From: Thermoplasmata archaeon | GTDB lineage: Archaea; Thermoplasmatota; Thermoplasmata; Thermoplasmatales; Thermoplasmataceae | Assembly: GCA_021845325.1 (NCBI GenBank) | Contig: JAKBRR010000015.1 | Location: 1-12,372 of the forward strand | Direction: 5' to 3' | Length of the DNA stretch: 12,372 nt | In this document: positions 1 through 5,864 of the stretch, piece after piece | How positions within the stretch are numbered: the first letter of the stretch is position 1 | Layout of the letters: each line of letters starts with the position of its first letter | Notes under the pieces: generated by a model | What the model was told of the DNA's origin: nothing | The model's input: only the letters and a program-made list of their open reading frames with translations | Database searches by the model: none | Made by a program: the position numbers and the translations under genes

Positions 1-18
1 TTCTGGAATCAAATAAAA

Positions 19-27
19 ATTAAATAG
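19..27 (+). promoter_or_regulatory. TATA-like box of the tRNA-Thr gene
   Basis: An A/T-only run (AATTAAATA-type) sits about 27 nt before the first base of the mature tRNA, the expected distance for an archaeal TATA box. The surrounding sequence is AT-rich, so the match is only moderately specific. Confidence 0.4.
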
Positions 28-50
28 TTTCCCGGATATCCCTGTTGGTC

Positions 51-124
51 GCCGTCGTAGCTCAGCATGGTAGAGCGCGTGCTTGGTAAGCACGAGGTCG
101 CGGGATCGAATCCCGTCGGCGGCT
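51..124 (+). tRNA. tRNA-Thr (anticodon GGT)
   Basis: A complete 74-nt cloverleaf can be drawn. The acceptor arm pairs GCCGTCG with CGGCGGC (one G-U), the D stem is GCTC/GAGC, the anticodon stem is CGTGC/GCACG around loop TTGGTAA (anticodon GGT, reading ACC/ACU threonine codons), and the T stem is GCGGG/CCCGT (terminal G-U) around loop ATCGAAT. The discriminator base is T and CCA is not encoded, as is usual in archaea. One small oddity is A rather than T as the first base of the T loop. Most of the gene is overlapped in antisense by the tail of the small ORF to its right, which points to use of this tRNA as an integration site. Confidence 0.95.
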
Positions 125-283
125 CTCCGTGTAATTCCCATTTTGTGAATGATTTTCAAAACCATGCCTGAAAGCGTTATCGAGTGCGTATTCAAGAAAT
201 TTTGAAATGTTCAATCCGTAGCTGTGTGCCTTCTTTACAAGTTTCTCATCAATTTTTAGGGTAAGATTCTTTTGCATGTGCAT
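62..283 (-). CDS. Putative N-terminal fragment of a split tyrosine integrase (int(N)), CcdA/RHH-like domain
   Basis: The first ~40 residues (MQKNLTLKIDEKLVKK..., then GLNISKFLEYAL) look like a ribbon-helix-helix/CcdA antitoxin domain: a short beta strand, then two helices. The tail from the RRRDSIPRPR segment onward is only the antisense translation of tRNA-Thr, ending at a stop inside that tRNA. In SSV-type archaeal elements the att site lies inside the integrase gene, so integration leaves a short int(N) reading antisense into the tRNA, with int(C) at the far end of the element. That fits here but is inference, because no catalytic residues are present. A stand-alone antitoxin is the alternative. 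Four in-frame ATGs (295, 289, 283, 277) compete. I chose 283 because the TATA box at 302-310 would place a leaderless start there. An upstream ATG at 346 would read through that box. Confidence 0.5.
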   Translation of the reverse strand: MHMQKNLTLKIDEKLVKKAHSYGLNISKFLEYALDNAFRHGFENHSQNGNYTESRRRDSIPRPRAYQARALPC

Positions 284-301
284 ACACATGTCCATTGAAG
301 G

Positions 302-310
302 ATTTAAATA
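302..310 (-). promoter_or_regulatory. TATA box at outer end of left repeat, facing the tRNA
   Basis: On the minus strand this reads TATTTAAAT, a strong archaeal TATA match, about 24 nt before the third of four clustered ATGs of the putative int(N). It lies just after the stop codon of the RHH/zinc gene, so the short gene and its upstream neighbour have separate promoters. The same box is kept in the right repeat. Confidence 0.65.
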
Positions 311-318
311 CTCCCCTC

Positions 319-957
319 CTACTTTCCACAATTTCCATGACGCCATCCCCGTTCTTTCATATAATCAATCATTGCTTTGTGGTCTTCGGCTCCTACCCTC
401 ATCTCTATGGGTTTACCGCATATGCTGCATGGATATGTTATCTTGTAGTCCTCAACAGCTTCATCAAAGCCCTCAGACCACCCCTCGTTATAACCCCTTG
501 CTCTGCCATTTTTGTACGCTAGCATTTCAATGTTGGGAAGCTTGACTTTAGCTTTCTCAAAATCTTCGTTACCGACAACTGCAGCCGATTCGCTATCCTT
601 GAAATAGGAGAAATCAGGTTTTGACCCAGTTTTGTGACATAAATCACATTTCCCGTCGTTCCATAATGTCCATTCTTTCCCACATTTCTTGCATACCCCC
701 ATAGTGGAGTAACGTGATTCTGCCTCCTTGAAGCCCCGCACATATGATATTACGGCCTCGCTAACAGGTAATGACTTTATTTCCTTTTCAATGTCAAAGC
801 TACCGTTTAGAATCTCGATTATTACCTGTGCATAGGATCTGCTACCCTTGACTTTGTCAAGGTTTTCTTTCACCTTCCTGTTCAGGTGCACTGTCACTGG
901 TGGATGCTCCATCTGATATCTCAACTGGGAAGGCGGATAATGCCTCGTCTTAGCCAT
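319..957 (-). CDS. Ribbon-helix-helix / zinc-site protein, left copy
   Basis: The protein has 212 residues, family unrecognised. Residues ~20-52 (PVTVHLNRKVKENL, then a second helix SYAQVIIEIL) resemble an RHH/VapB-type DNA-binding domain. Two potential zinc sites follow: C89-x2-C92 with C104-x2-C107, and C177-x2-C180 with H207-x2-C210. No membrane segment is seen, so a soluble DNA-binding regulator is likely (inference). The ATG at 957 is chosen over the ATG at 963 because it aligns with the GTG start of the right copy, and a TATA-like box lies 24 nt upstream, implying a leaderless transcript. The gene is transcribed outward, toward the tRNA, and its stop is followed at once by the promoter of the small integrase-like ORF. 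The right copy differs at about 20 residues. Copy control or repression of the integrase is possible but unproven. Confidence 0.85.
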   Translation of the reverse strand: MAKTRHYPPSQLRYQMEHPPVTVHLNRKVKENLDKVKGSRSYAQVIIEILNGSFDIEKEIKSLPVSEAVISYVRGFKEAESRYSTMGVCKKCGKEWTLWNDGKCDLCHKTGSKPDFSYFKDSESAAVVGNEDFEKAKVKLPNIEMLAYKNGRARGYNEGWSEGFDEAVEDYKITYPCSICGKPIEMRVGAEDHKAMIDYMKERGWRHGNCGK

Positions 958-975
958 AAACATTCATTAATTTCA

Positions 976-986
976 GCTATAAAACC
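976..986 (-). promoter_or_regulatory. TATA-like box of left RHH/zinc gene
   Basis: On the minus strand this reads GGTTTTATAGC, centred about 24 nt before the ATG at 957. The right copy has a matching GTTTTATGG the same distance before its GTG, so both position and spacing are conserved. Confidence 0.6.
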
Positions 987-1240
987 CTATATGGATGCGG
1001 ATACTGCTCATCTATATGCCTCATATCTGTTCTATAGCCATATTTTCAATGGAAATAATGTAATTTTCCCTATTTTTGAGACTTTAACTCCCTACTCTGT
1101 TGCTGCATATTATGGTACGAAAACTCCCTATATGACTTTGCAGTTTCTCTAAAGTTCTAAGAATCAAGTGTCCCGCCTTCGATAGCGTTAAAAATTCAGA
1201 TTTTCAAAGAACTTTTATTTCTATTTAACCTTTGAAGTCC

Positions 1241-1269
1241 AGGGGTAAAAACTACTGGAATTTACCCCT
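1241..1269. repeat. Hairpin with 9-bp arms and 11-nt loop (left repeat)
   Basis: AGGGGTAAA at 1241-1249 is a perfect inverted match to TTTACCCCT at 1261-1269. The equivalent site in the right repeat (11392-11420) keeps both arms and the 11-nt loop, with one change that becomes a G-U pair in a plus-strand RNA there. It is not followed by a T-run, so it does not look like a terminator. It may be a protein-binding dyad, part of an RNA, or origin structure. Confidence 0.6.
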
Positions 1270-1474
1270 CAACAACTCACATACCCAGTAGAATAGCCTT
1301 GTGGAAGAGAATGTTCATGGGTACTTTTCTACTTGTTATTTCTAGGGGATAAAATAGTAATCATGACTGTAAAGAGTAACAATATAGACCCTACCCCTGA
1401 ACATCTTTCGCTGAAGCAGTATTTTACAGTTTCTTGAAGTCGTCAAGGGGGTAAATAAAACTCTGAACTCACTT

Positions 1475-2449
1475 CTATGTGTCTATTCTTTGGCCATCAT
1501 TCAATTTCTTAAGCGTTAGAGTTAAAGAATCTTTCAATCTTATAACATTCCCCATCTCCTTTGGATCTTCAAACGAAAGGTCAATTTCCCTGTCCTCTAG
1601 TTCTCTGATTTTCGTTTCGAGAAATGCTGTAATCCTTCCCTTTCCAAAGTGTTTGGAGAAAACTTCTGCAATATCTGAAATTAGGGCCGCCCTTATGTTG
1701 GGTTCTTTAATTGCATCAACCTTTCTTGTGAAAATGGATCCAACCAGATGCATGGCATCTTCTGCTGTATAAACATAGCTTAGGATATCAAAACTAGTCT
1801 TTGAATGGTCATTTACATCGGTTTCAGTTGCACCTAAGAGTTCCTTTGTGTTTGATTCAAATATGGCTCTTACAGCGACAGTCACCTTGCTATTATCTTT
1901 TCCCTTGAGCAATGGGCCCAATCTTCTTATCTGCGGTTCGAGGAATTTAAAGAGTTCTTTCTCACAATTGTAAAGGTCTCCATCAGATATCTTTCTATGA
2001 AATTTTGCGATTTCTAAAACATCTTCAGGAGGCACCAGAGGGTATCCGCTGAATTCTCTCTGAATAAGGGATAGAAGATAATAGGGGGAGTTCTTTCCGT
2101 CATAATCTCTAATTTTCTGTAGTATCTTGCGCCATCTGTGTGATTTGCGGTCATCTCTGCGGAAGTAATATTTTCCTTTCAACGGCTTCCCATCACCGTC
2201 AATTAGGCCGAATTGACTTTTCTCTTCTTCTGAAATCATATATATTATTGGGGAACTAAGTCTCCTTGCAGGCTTATCATCATCTTTAAAATTATCCGAA
2301 AGCAATTGATGAGCTCTGTAGAAAGTAGGTCTCGACATTTTACCTTCAAGCTCTTTCGATAGATCTTCGGGCCTCCAAGGTTTTTCGGAGTACTTCTGGA
2401 GCACCAAGCTTTCCCTCCCATTAAGATTAGTCTTATCTATAATCTGCAA
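1475..2449 (-). CDS. Winged-helix-like protein of unknown function (324 aa)
   Basis: I do not recognise the family. Residues ~11-52 look like a winged helix-turn-helix (RESLVLQKY, PEDLSKELE, then SRPTFYRAHQLL as a candidate recognition helix), with a basic YYFRRDDRKSHRWRK segment near 93-107 that could be a wing or extra DNA contact. The remaining two thirds are charged and mainly helical, without Cys pairs, a signal peptide or a membrane segment. A TTG start at 2449 is used because the next ATG would remove most of the HTH. It is divergent from the replication operon, and a TAGTATCA motif abuts its start codon with more copies between the two units. An element regulator or replication-associated DNA-binding protein, possibly autoregulated, fits the position. 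The 3' end meets the inner edge of the left repeat. Confidence 0.75.
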   Translation of the reverse strand: MQIIDKTNLNGRESLVLQKYSEKPWRPEDLSKELEGKMSRPTFYRAHQLLSDNFKDDDKPARRLSSPIIYMISEEEKSQFGLIDGDGKPLKGKYYFRRDDRKSHRWRKILQKIRDYDGKNSPYYLLSLIQREFSGYPLVPPEDVLEIAKFHRKISDGDLYNCEKELFKFLEPQIRRLGPLLKGKDNSKVTVAVRAIFESNTKELLGATETDVNDHSKTSFDILSYVYTAEDAMHLVGSIFTRKVDAIKEPNIRAALISDIAEVFSKHFGKGRITAFLETKIRELEDREIDLSFEDPKEMGNVIRLKDSLTLTLKKLNDGQRIDT

Positions 2450-2585
2450 CTAGTATCAACTATGTAATTTAGTATCACTAAATAAATTTTAGTATAATTT
2501 TTGATATCAAATTATTAGAAATATTAGTATCAGGATTAATTTGTTAAAATAGAAATATAGCCTTTAACATGAACTCTTGATAAAC
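2450..2585. promoter_or_regulatory. Divergent control region with repeated TAGTATCA motifs
   Basis: This very AT-rich spacer separates the leftward winged-helix gene from the rightward replication operon. It holds three exact TAGTATCA copies (2451-2458, 2470-2477, 2525-2532), a variant TAGTATAA (2490-2497) and a perfect palindrome TTGATATCAA (2501-2510). Spacing of 19-20 nt between the first three would set them about two helical turns apart. They look like operators for the flanking winged-helix or AbrB-like protein, or iterons of a replication origin. TATA-like candidates are TAAATAAATTT near 2478-2490 for the minus gene and AAATATAG at 2553-2560 for the plus operon. Confidence 0.6.
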
Positions 2586-2756
2586 ATGGAAAGTATTCAA
2601 ATAGGACCGAGAAAGGTCGGAAAAAAAGGAGAAGGTATGTGTTTAATGTTGCCTTCAATTTGGATTAGAAATGCCAATGTATCGGTAGGGGACGAACTCC
2701 GTCTAAAGATGAGAGGTAAGGAACTCGTAATAGAGCCAGAGATGAGTAAAAAATGA
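2586..2756 (+). CDS. AbrB/SpoVT-family DNA-binding protein (56 aa)
   Basis: This small gene encodes 56 residues. It begins MESIQIGPRKVGKKGEG and continues MCLMLPSIWIRNANVSVGDEL before ending ELVIEP. The order of a G-rich N-terminal strand, a proline-helix turn (LPSIWI), VSVGDELRL and a final LVIEP strand is the swapped-hairpin AbrB/MazE fold; such proteins bind DNA as dimers and often autoregulate. The ATG lies about 28 nt after a TATA-like AAATATAG, consistent with a leaderless first gene. The stop overlaps the start of the primase-helicase gene in ATGA (2753-2756), so the two are probably translationally coupled. A role as repressor or copy-number regulator of the replication operon, perhaps through the TAGTATCA repeats, is inferred. 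An antitoxin role is less likely because no toxin gene adjoins it. Confidence 0.85.
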   Translation: MESIQIGPRKVGKKGEGMCLMLPSIWIRNANVSVGDELRLKMRGKELVIEPEMSKK

Positions 2757-5275
2757 GTTCAGCAGTTTCCCCGCCACCGAACTCAGTTAGTGAATTCGTA
2801 GAGTCATTTAAGCCTTTCGAGAAGAAGTTCATTAGAAGGGTTGACGCTGCTTTATACTTCGCAGACAAGGGTATTCCCGTCTTTCCGTTGTATACGGTAA
2901 GAGATGGAAATTGCACCTGTCGTCAAGGTGCATCATGCAAGAATCCAGGAAAGCATCCTATGCACAAGAACTGGCAGGAGGAAGCCACAATGGATTCTAA
3001 TAAAATTAAGAAGCTATGGCTGGCAAATCCTGAAGCAAATGTCGGTCTAGCTATGGGAAACAGTATCGTGGGAATCGATATAGACGTGAAGAATGGCAAA
3101 AATGGCTGGACAGAATGGCAAAAAATTCTGAAACAGCATAATAGTGACCAGATAATTTCCCTGATTCAGGCCACGCCTTCTGGTGGGCTGCACATTATAC
3201 TGAAAGTAAAGGATTCATCAGTCATAACGGGTGTGGCAGATGCCTTAAGCGTAGGAATAGACATAAGAAGCGATGGAAACCTTCTGGTTGGTGGGGGATC
3301 CGAAAATGATAAGGGAATATACCGGGTCTTTGGCCATCCGATTGTCAATGCGCCCGACTGGCTCGAATCCCTGCTGATAGGGAAGGCGAACTGGGTCAAG
3401 CCCATAATAAAGAGAATCCAGACCGAGGCAACATTCAACCAGGGAGAGCGCAATAAGTCATGCCTGGCATATTCTGTCCTTCTCAATAGACAAGGCTGCA
3501 CCAAGGAAGAATTTAAGAACAAAATGACAGAGTTTGCAAAAACTCGTTGCATACCCCCCTATGAGGAACCAGCACTTGATTACATGATAGAGCATTACTA
3601 CAGCCCAACAAGAGCGGTGAATGCAGATGCCCCTACCTTCATCGACCTAGGAGACCCAAATTTCAAAATTTGGGAAGTCCCAGAAGAAAGGGTAAAAGAG
3701 TCATTAACTGCACTGTACGAATACGTGCCACAGGGGCCTGAAGAGACTTGTGAACTTGCAAAGAGGAACCGTCCCAACATTCTGATGCAGTATCTCAAGC
3801 ACAAGTACTATGTCACAAGAGAAATAGCATTTGGCAAACCCGCAGATCTTCTGTATTGGTACAACGGGCGTTATTATGAATGGGAGCCTTCAAACCTCGA
3901 AATGAGAAGTAAAATGGAATACCTCACATCCAATCACATCACTGGTAGTGAGAAGAATGAAGTAATCGGAAAACTCATAGACAACGCTTTCATAAAGGCG
4001 CAATCGGATAGGTACGTTGCACTAGAGAACAAACTCCTCGACTGTGAAATTTGGAGAGTTAGTGATTTCACACCAGAAATATTTGTCACGGTTCATCTAC
4101 CTGTGAAATTCGATGAAGATGCAACGCATCCACTGTGGAACAAATTCCTCAGTGAAGTTGTGTATCTAGAAAGCATTCCGAGACTTCAGGAATGGGGCGG
4201 CTACCTTCTTATTCCCGGGTATCCAATAAAGAAGGCCTTCCTCGCCATCGGCCCAACGAACAGTGGAAAGACAACATTCCTCCTGACAATCAAGGATATC
4301 CTTGGCTTAAACAATGTTTCAGCAGCAACTCTCCAGCAGCTTTCACAAGTTGACCAGCGTTTTGCTGCCTCAAACCTGTTCAAGAAACTGGCAAATATCG
4401 CACCTGACATGGCATCAAATTCACTGGGAGATGTAAGCATGTTCAAAGCAATAGTCGGAAGGGATATTGTTAGCATTGAATTTAAATATAAACAGGCCTT
4501 TGACGCACAACTAAGGTCAAAACTTCTATTTTCAGCCAATTCCTTGCCACATGTAAAGGATGATGACGAGGCATTCTTCAACCGCTGGGACATCATAGTT
4601 TTTCATTCACCACCAAGGGTAGATACACGGCTTCAGGAAAAACTCAAAAATGAGACCTCAGGCATCCTCAACTGGATTATTGAAGGTGCCAGAAGAATCA
4701 TAGGGAATGGGATGAAGTTTACACACACCACTCCAACAGTTGAAGCAATGCAAACATGGGAGATCGCCTCGAACCCCATCAGGGCTTTTTACAATCGGTG
4801 TATCTCTAAGGAAGGCAATGAAGAAAGATATTCCTCTGATTACTATGCAGCTTTCAAGGAATTCGCAGAGGCTTACCATGCGAAGCTTGTCGATGAGGAT
4901 GTCTTTGACCAGCAATTCTCAAAAATCAGCAAGACGCAAATCATCACAAGGCAGAGAAACAAAGAAAAGATTAGATTCAGAAAAGGTTTGAGAATCCAAC
5001 CTAAAAGTGAGTGGTCAGATGCAAATCTGGCTAGTTTGAATGATGCCTTCAAGGCTGAATCGGATCCGGAAAAAATCTATGAGGCGGCAAGAGGGACTTT
5101 TATAAGTCTAAGTCTAGTAGCAAGGGAGCGCAACAACATCGAAAGATGGGTTTGGTCAGAATTCAAGATGCCCTTGGAAAGAGCCAAATCATTAGTTGAT
5201 GACTGGATATCAAGGAAGTTGGTGACACTGAACGGGAAATCCCTAGAATTTCTAGAAGGTGGTGCAAATGCTTGA
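2753..5275 (+). CDS. Replication protein: primase-polymerase fused to D5-like SF3 helicase (840 aa)
   Basis: The N-terminal ~210 residues are an AEP-type Prim-Pol domain: GIPVFPL (40-46), a putative zinc loop CTC/C followed by NPGKHP (54-69), catalytic GIDID (D109, D111), TPSGGLH (141-147) and VGIDIRSDG ahead of a G-rich turn (167-183). After a linker and a D5_N-like region (~360-480) comes a helicase of superfamily 3: Walker A GPTNSGKT (500-507), a Walker B-like segment near KLANIAPD (545-552), sensor LLFSANSLP (591-599) and a likely arginine finger in FFNRW (R611). The last ~190 residues are uncharacterised, possibly a DNA-binding tail. Such fusions prime, unwind and initiate replication of archaeal plasmids and viruses. 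The ATG overlaps the upstream AbrB stop and the 3' end overlaps the next gene by 8 nt. All key motifs are intact, so it should be active. Confidence 0.93.
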   Translation: MSSAVSPPPNSVSEFVESFKPFEKKFIRRVDAALYFADKGIPVFPLYTVRDGNCTCRQGASCKNPGKHPMHKNWQEEATMDSNKIKKLWLANPEANVGLAMGNSIVGIDIDVKNGKNGWTEWQKILKQHNSDQIISLIQATPSGGLHIILKVKDSSVITGVADALSVGIDIRSDGNLLVGGGSENDKGIYRVFGHPIVNAPDWLESLLIGKANWVKPIIKRIQTEATFNQGERNKSCLAYSVLLNRQGCTKEEFKNKMTEFAKTRCIPPYEEPALDYMIEHYYSPTRAVNADAPTFIDLGDPNFKIWEVPEERVKESLTALYEYVPQGPEETCELAKRNRPNILMQYLKHKYYVTREIAFGKPADLLYWYNGRYYEWEPSNLEMRSKMEYLTSNHITGSEKNEVIGKLIDNAFIKAQSDRYVALENKLLDCEIWRVSDFTPEIFVTVHLPVKFDEDATHPLWNKFLSEVVYLESIPRLQEWGGYLLIPGYPIKKAFLAIGPTNSGKTTFLLTIKDILGLNNVSAATLQQLSQVDQRFAASNLFKKLANIAPDMASNSLGDVSMFKAIVGRDIVSIEFKYKQAFDAQLRSKLLFSANSLPHVKDDDEAFFNRWDIIVFHSPPRVDTRLQEKLKNETSGILNWIIEGARRIIGNGMKFTHTTPTVEAMQTWEIASNPIRAFYNRCISKEGNEERYSSDYYAAFKEFAEAYHAKLVDEDVFDQQFSKISKTQIITRQRNKEKIRFRKGLRIQPKSEWSDANLASLNDAFKAESDPEKIYEAARGTFISLSLVARERNNIERWVWSEFKMPLERAKSLVDDWISRKLVTLNGKSLEFLEGGANA

Positions 5276-5588
5276 ACAGCGAGGTTCATACCTCTACAAG
5301 AATGGCGACGTTGTGGGTAAATTGCAAAACCCATACTGCATAGCAGTGCGTGACAGAAGGCACTACTTCAGAAAGTACGGCGATTTTGCTCTTGCAGTTG
5401 AGTCCTATGAGTGGTTGTCAAAACATGATTTTACCTTTTTCCAGATAAGATACAAACCGGAAAACAAGGTGATTACATACAGAATATCCGATTTCCCAAC
5501 CGGGTACAGGATAGATTATCCTCCACATGGAAATCAGTATGTTCTGTCATTGGAAAGAGCGAAATGGATTAAAGCAAGGAATTATTGA
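5268..5588 (+). CDS. Small protein of unknown function in replication operon (106 aa)
   Basis: I do not recognise this protein. It is soluble-looking, with no Cys pairs and no membrane segment, and is rich in aromatic and basic residues (RDRRHYFRKYGDF, ESYEWLSKHDF, FFQIRYKP). The strands around VITYRISDF and the basic charge would suit a small nucleic-acid-binding fold, but no catalytic motif is evident. The ATG at 5268 is used because GGTGG lies 4-8 nt upstream; a GTG at 5259 in the same frame is possible but would sit on that site. The gene overlaps the end of the primase-helicase gene by 8 nt, so expression is probably coupled and a role in replication or copy control is likely by position only. 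Confidence 0.75.
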   Translation: MLEQRGSYLYKNGDVVGKLQNPYCIAVRDRRHYFRKYGDFALAVESYEWLSKHDFTFFQIRYKPENKVITYRISDFPTGYRIDYPPHGNQYVLSLERAKWIKARNY

Positions 5589-5625
5589 GAATGAATTCAT
5601 GCCCATTAATAGGGCCAACCAAATG

Positions 5626-5636
5626 TTTATCTATAT
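5626..5636 (+). promoter_or_regulatory. TATA box of the restriction-modification operon
   Basis: TTTATCTATAT is centred 25 nt before the ATG at 5656, the same spacing as the other leaderless-type promoters in this window, with a purine-rich ACCAAA stretch just upstream in the place of a BRE. It is the only good promoter candidate I found between 5588 and 11156, which suggests that the six following genes are one transcription unit. Confidence 0.7.
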
Positions 5637-5655
5637 CTAATTACATTAAATTTCT

Positions 5656-5853
5656 ATGAAGTTTGATAAAAAAATATCATGTCCCTTCTGCGGTACTGAA
5701 TCTTCTGATTTTGTATTTAAGAGGGAATGGACTAGTGCGGGTTTATTTGTAAATGAGGTAAAATGCCCTAATTGCGAAGAAACCTTCAGAATCTACTTTG
5801 GCATGAAGAGCAACGGTGAGTATATAGCCTACACAATACCAAAAAAATCCTAG
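5656..5853 (+). CDS. Zinc-ribbon protein leading the RM operon (65 aa)
   Basis: This 65-residue protein has two CxxC knuckles, CPFC (C9, C12) and CPNC (C37, C40), 24 residues apart, the pattern of a zinc ribbon. The rest is short beta-like segments (SDFVFKREW, FRIYFGM, YIAYTIP). The start ATG follows a TATA box by 25 nt, so translation is probably leaderless. It ends 11 nt before the mod start. The function is unknown. As the first gene of the operon it could regulate or assist the methyltransferase and restriction enzyme; a generic archaeal zinc-ribbon regulator is the other possibility. Confidence 0.8.
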   Translation: MKFDKKISCPFCGTESSDFVFKREWTSAGLFVNEVKCPNCEETFRIYFGMKSNGEYIAYTIPKKS

Positions 5854-5864
5854 AGTGATGATAA

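Larger units (their letters stand above)
293..1453 (-). repeat. Left copy of ~1.16 kb inverted duplication
   Basis: Read on the minus strand, this block is collinear with 11206-12365 on the plus strand. It contains the whole 212-codon gene, its promoter and about 500 bp upstream. By eye the gene part is about 90% identical and the upstream part clearly lower, with short indels. At the inner end similarity fades near an ACCCCC motif, but the 60-nt spacing from there to a shared GTTCAGGGG is the same in both copies. At the outer end identity runs to CAATG just beyond a TATA box. The right copy is cut by the window edge soon after, so the repeat might extend further outward. Confidence 0.9.
958..1474. 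other. Gene-free conserved region inside and beside left repeat
   Basis: No convincing gene lies in these ~517 bp. A plus-strand reading across 886-1152 is Cys-poor, low-complexity and a shadow of the RHH gene. Much of the stretch is conserved in the right repeat. The best-kept blocks are 1021-1060 (upstream of the RHH promoter), 1135-1262, and 1327-1402. This is more conservation than a leaderless 24-nt promoter needs. Candidates are a replication origin, regulator binding sites or a small RNA; none can be chosen from sequence alone. Confidence 0.6.

Noticed and set aside
62..283. Complete toxin-antitoxin locus
   Set aside because: Only an antitoxin-like domain is present. No toxin-sized ORF is adjacent, and its C-terminal part is tRNA antisense.
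519..743. A 74-residue minus-strand ORF also found at 11917-12141
   Set aside because: It overlaps the RHH/zinc gene in another frame. Its conservation in both copies follows from the ~90% identical DNA, and it has no promoter or ribosome site.
886..1152. Plus-strand 88-residue ORF over the RHH promoter
   Set aside because: It runs antisense through the start of the real gene, and the frame is not preserved in the right repeat, where indels and stops interrupt it.
2449..2535. CRISPR array
   Set aside because: The repeats are only 8 bp with short, uneven spacing, and there are no cas genes.
3166..4915. Several minus-strand ORFs of 68-131 residues inside the primase-helicase gene
   Set aside because: They are shadows of a gene whose domains are all intact on the plus strand. 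They show no family features or start signals.
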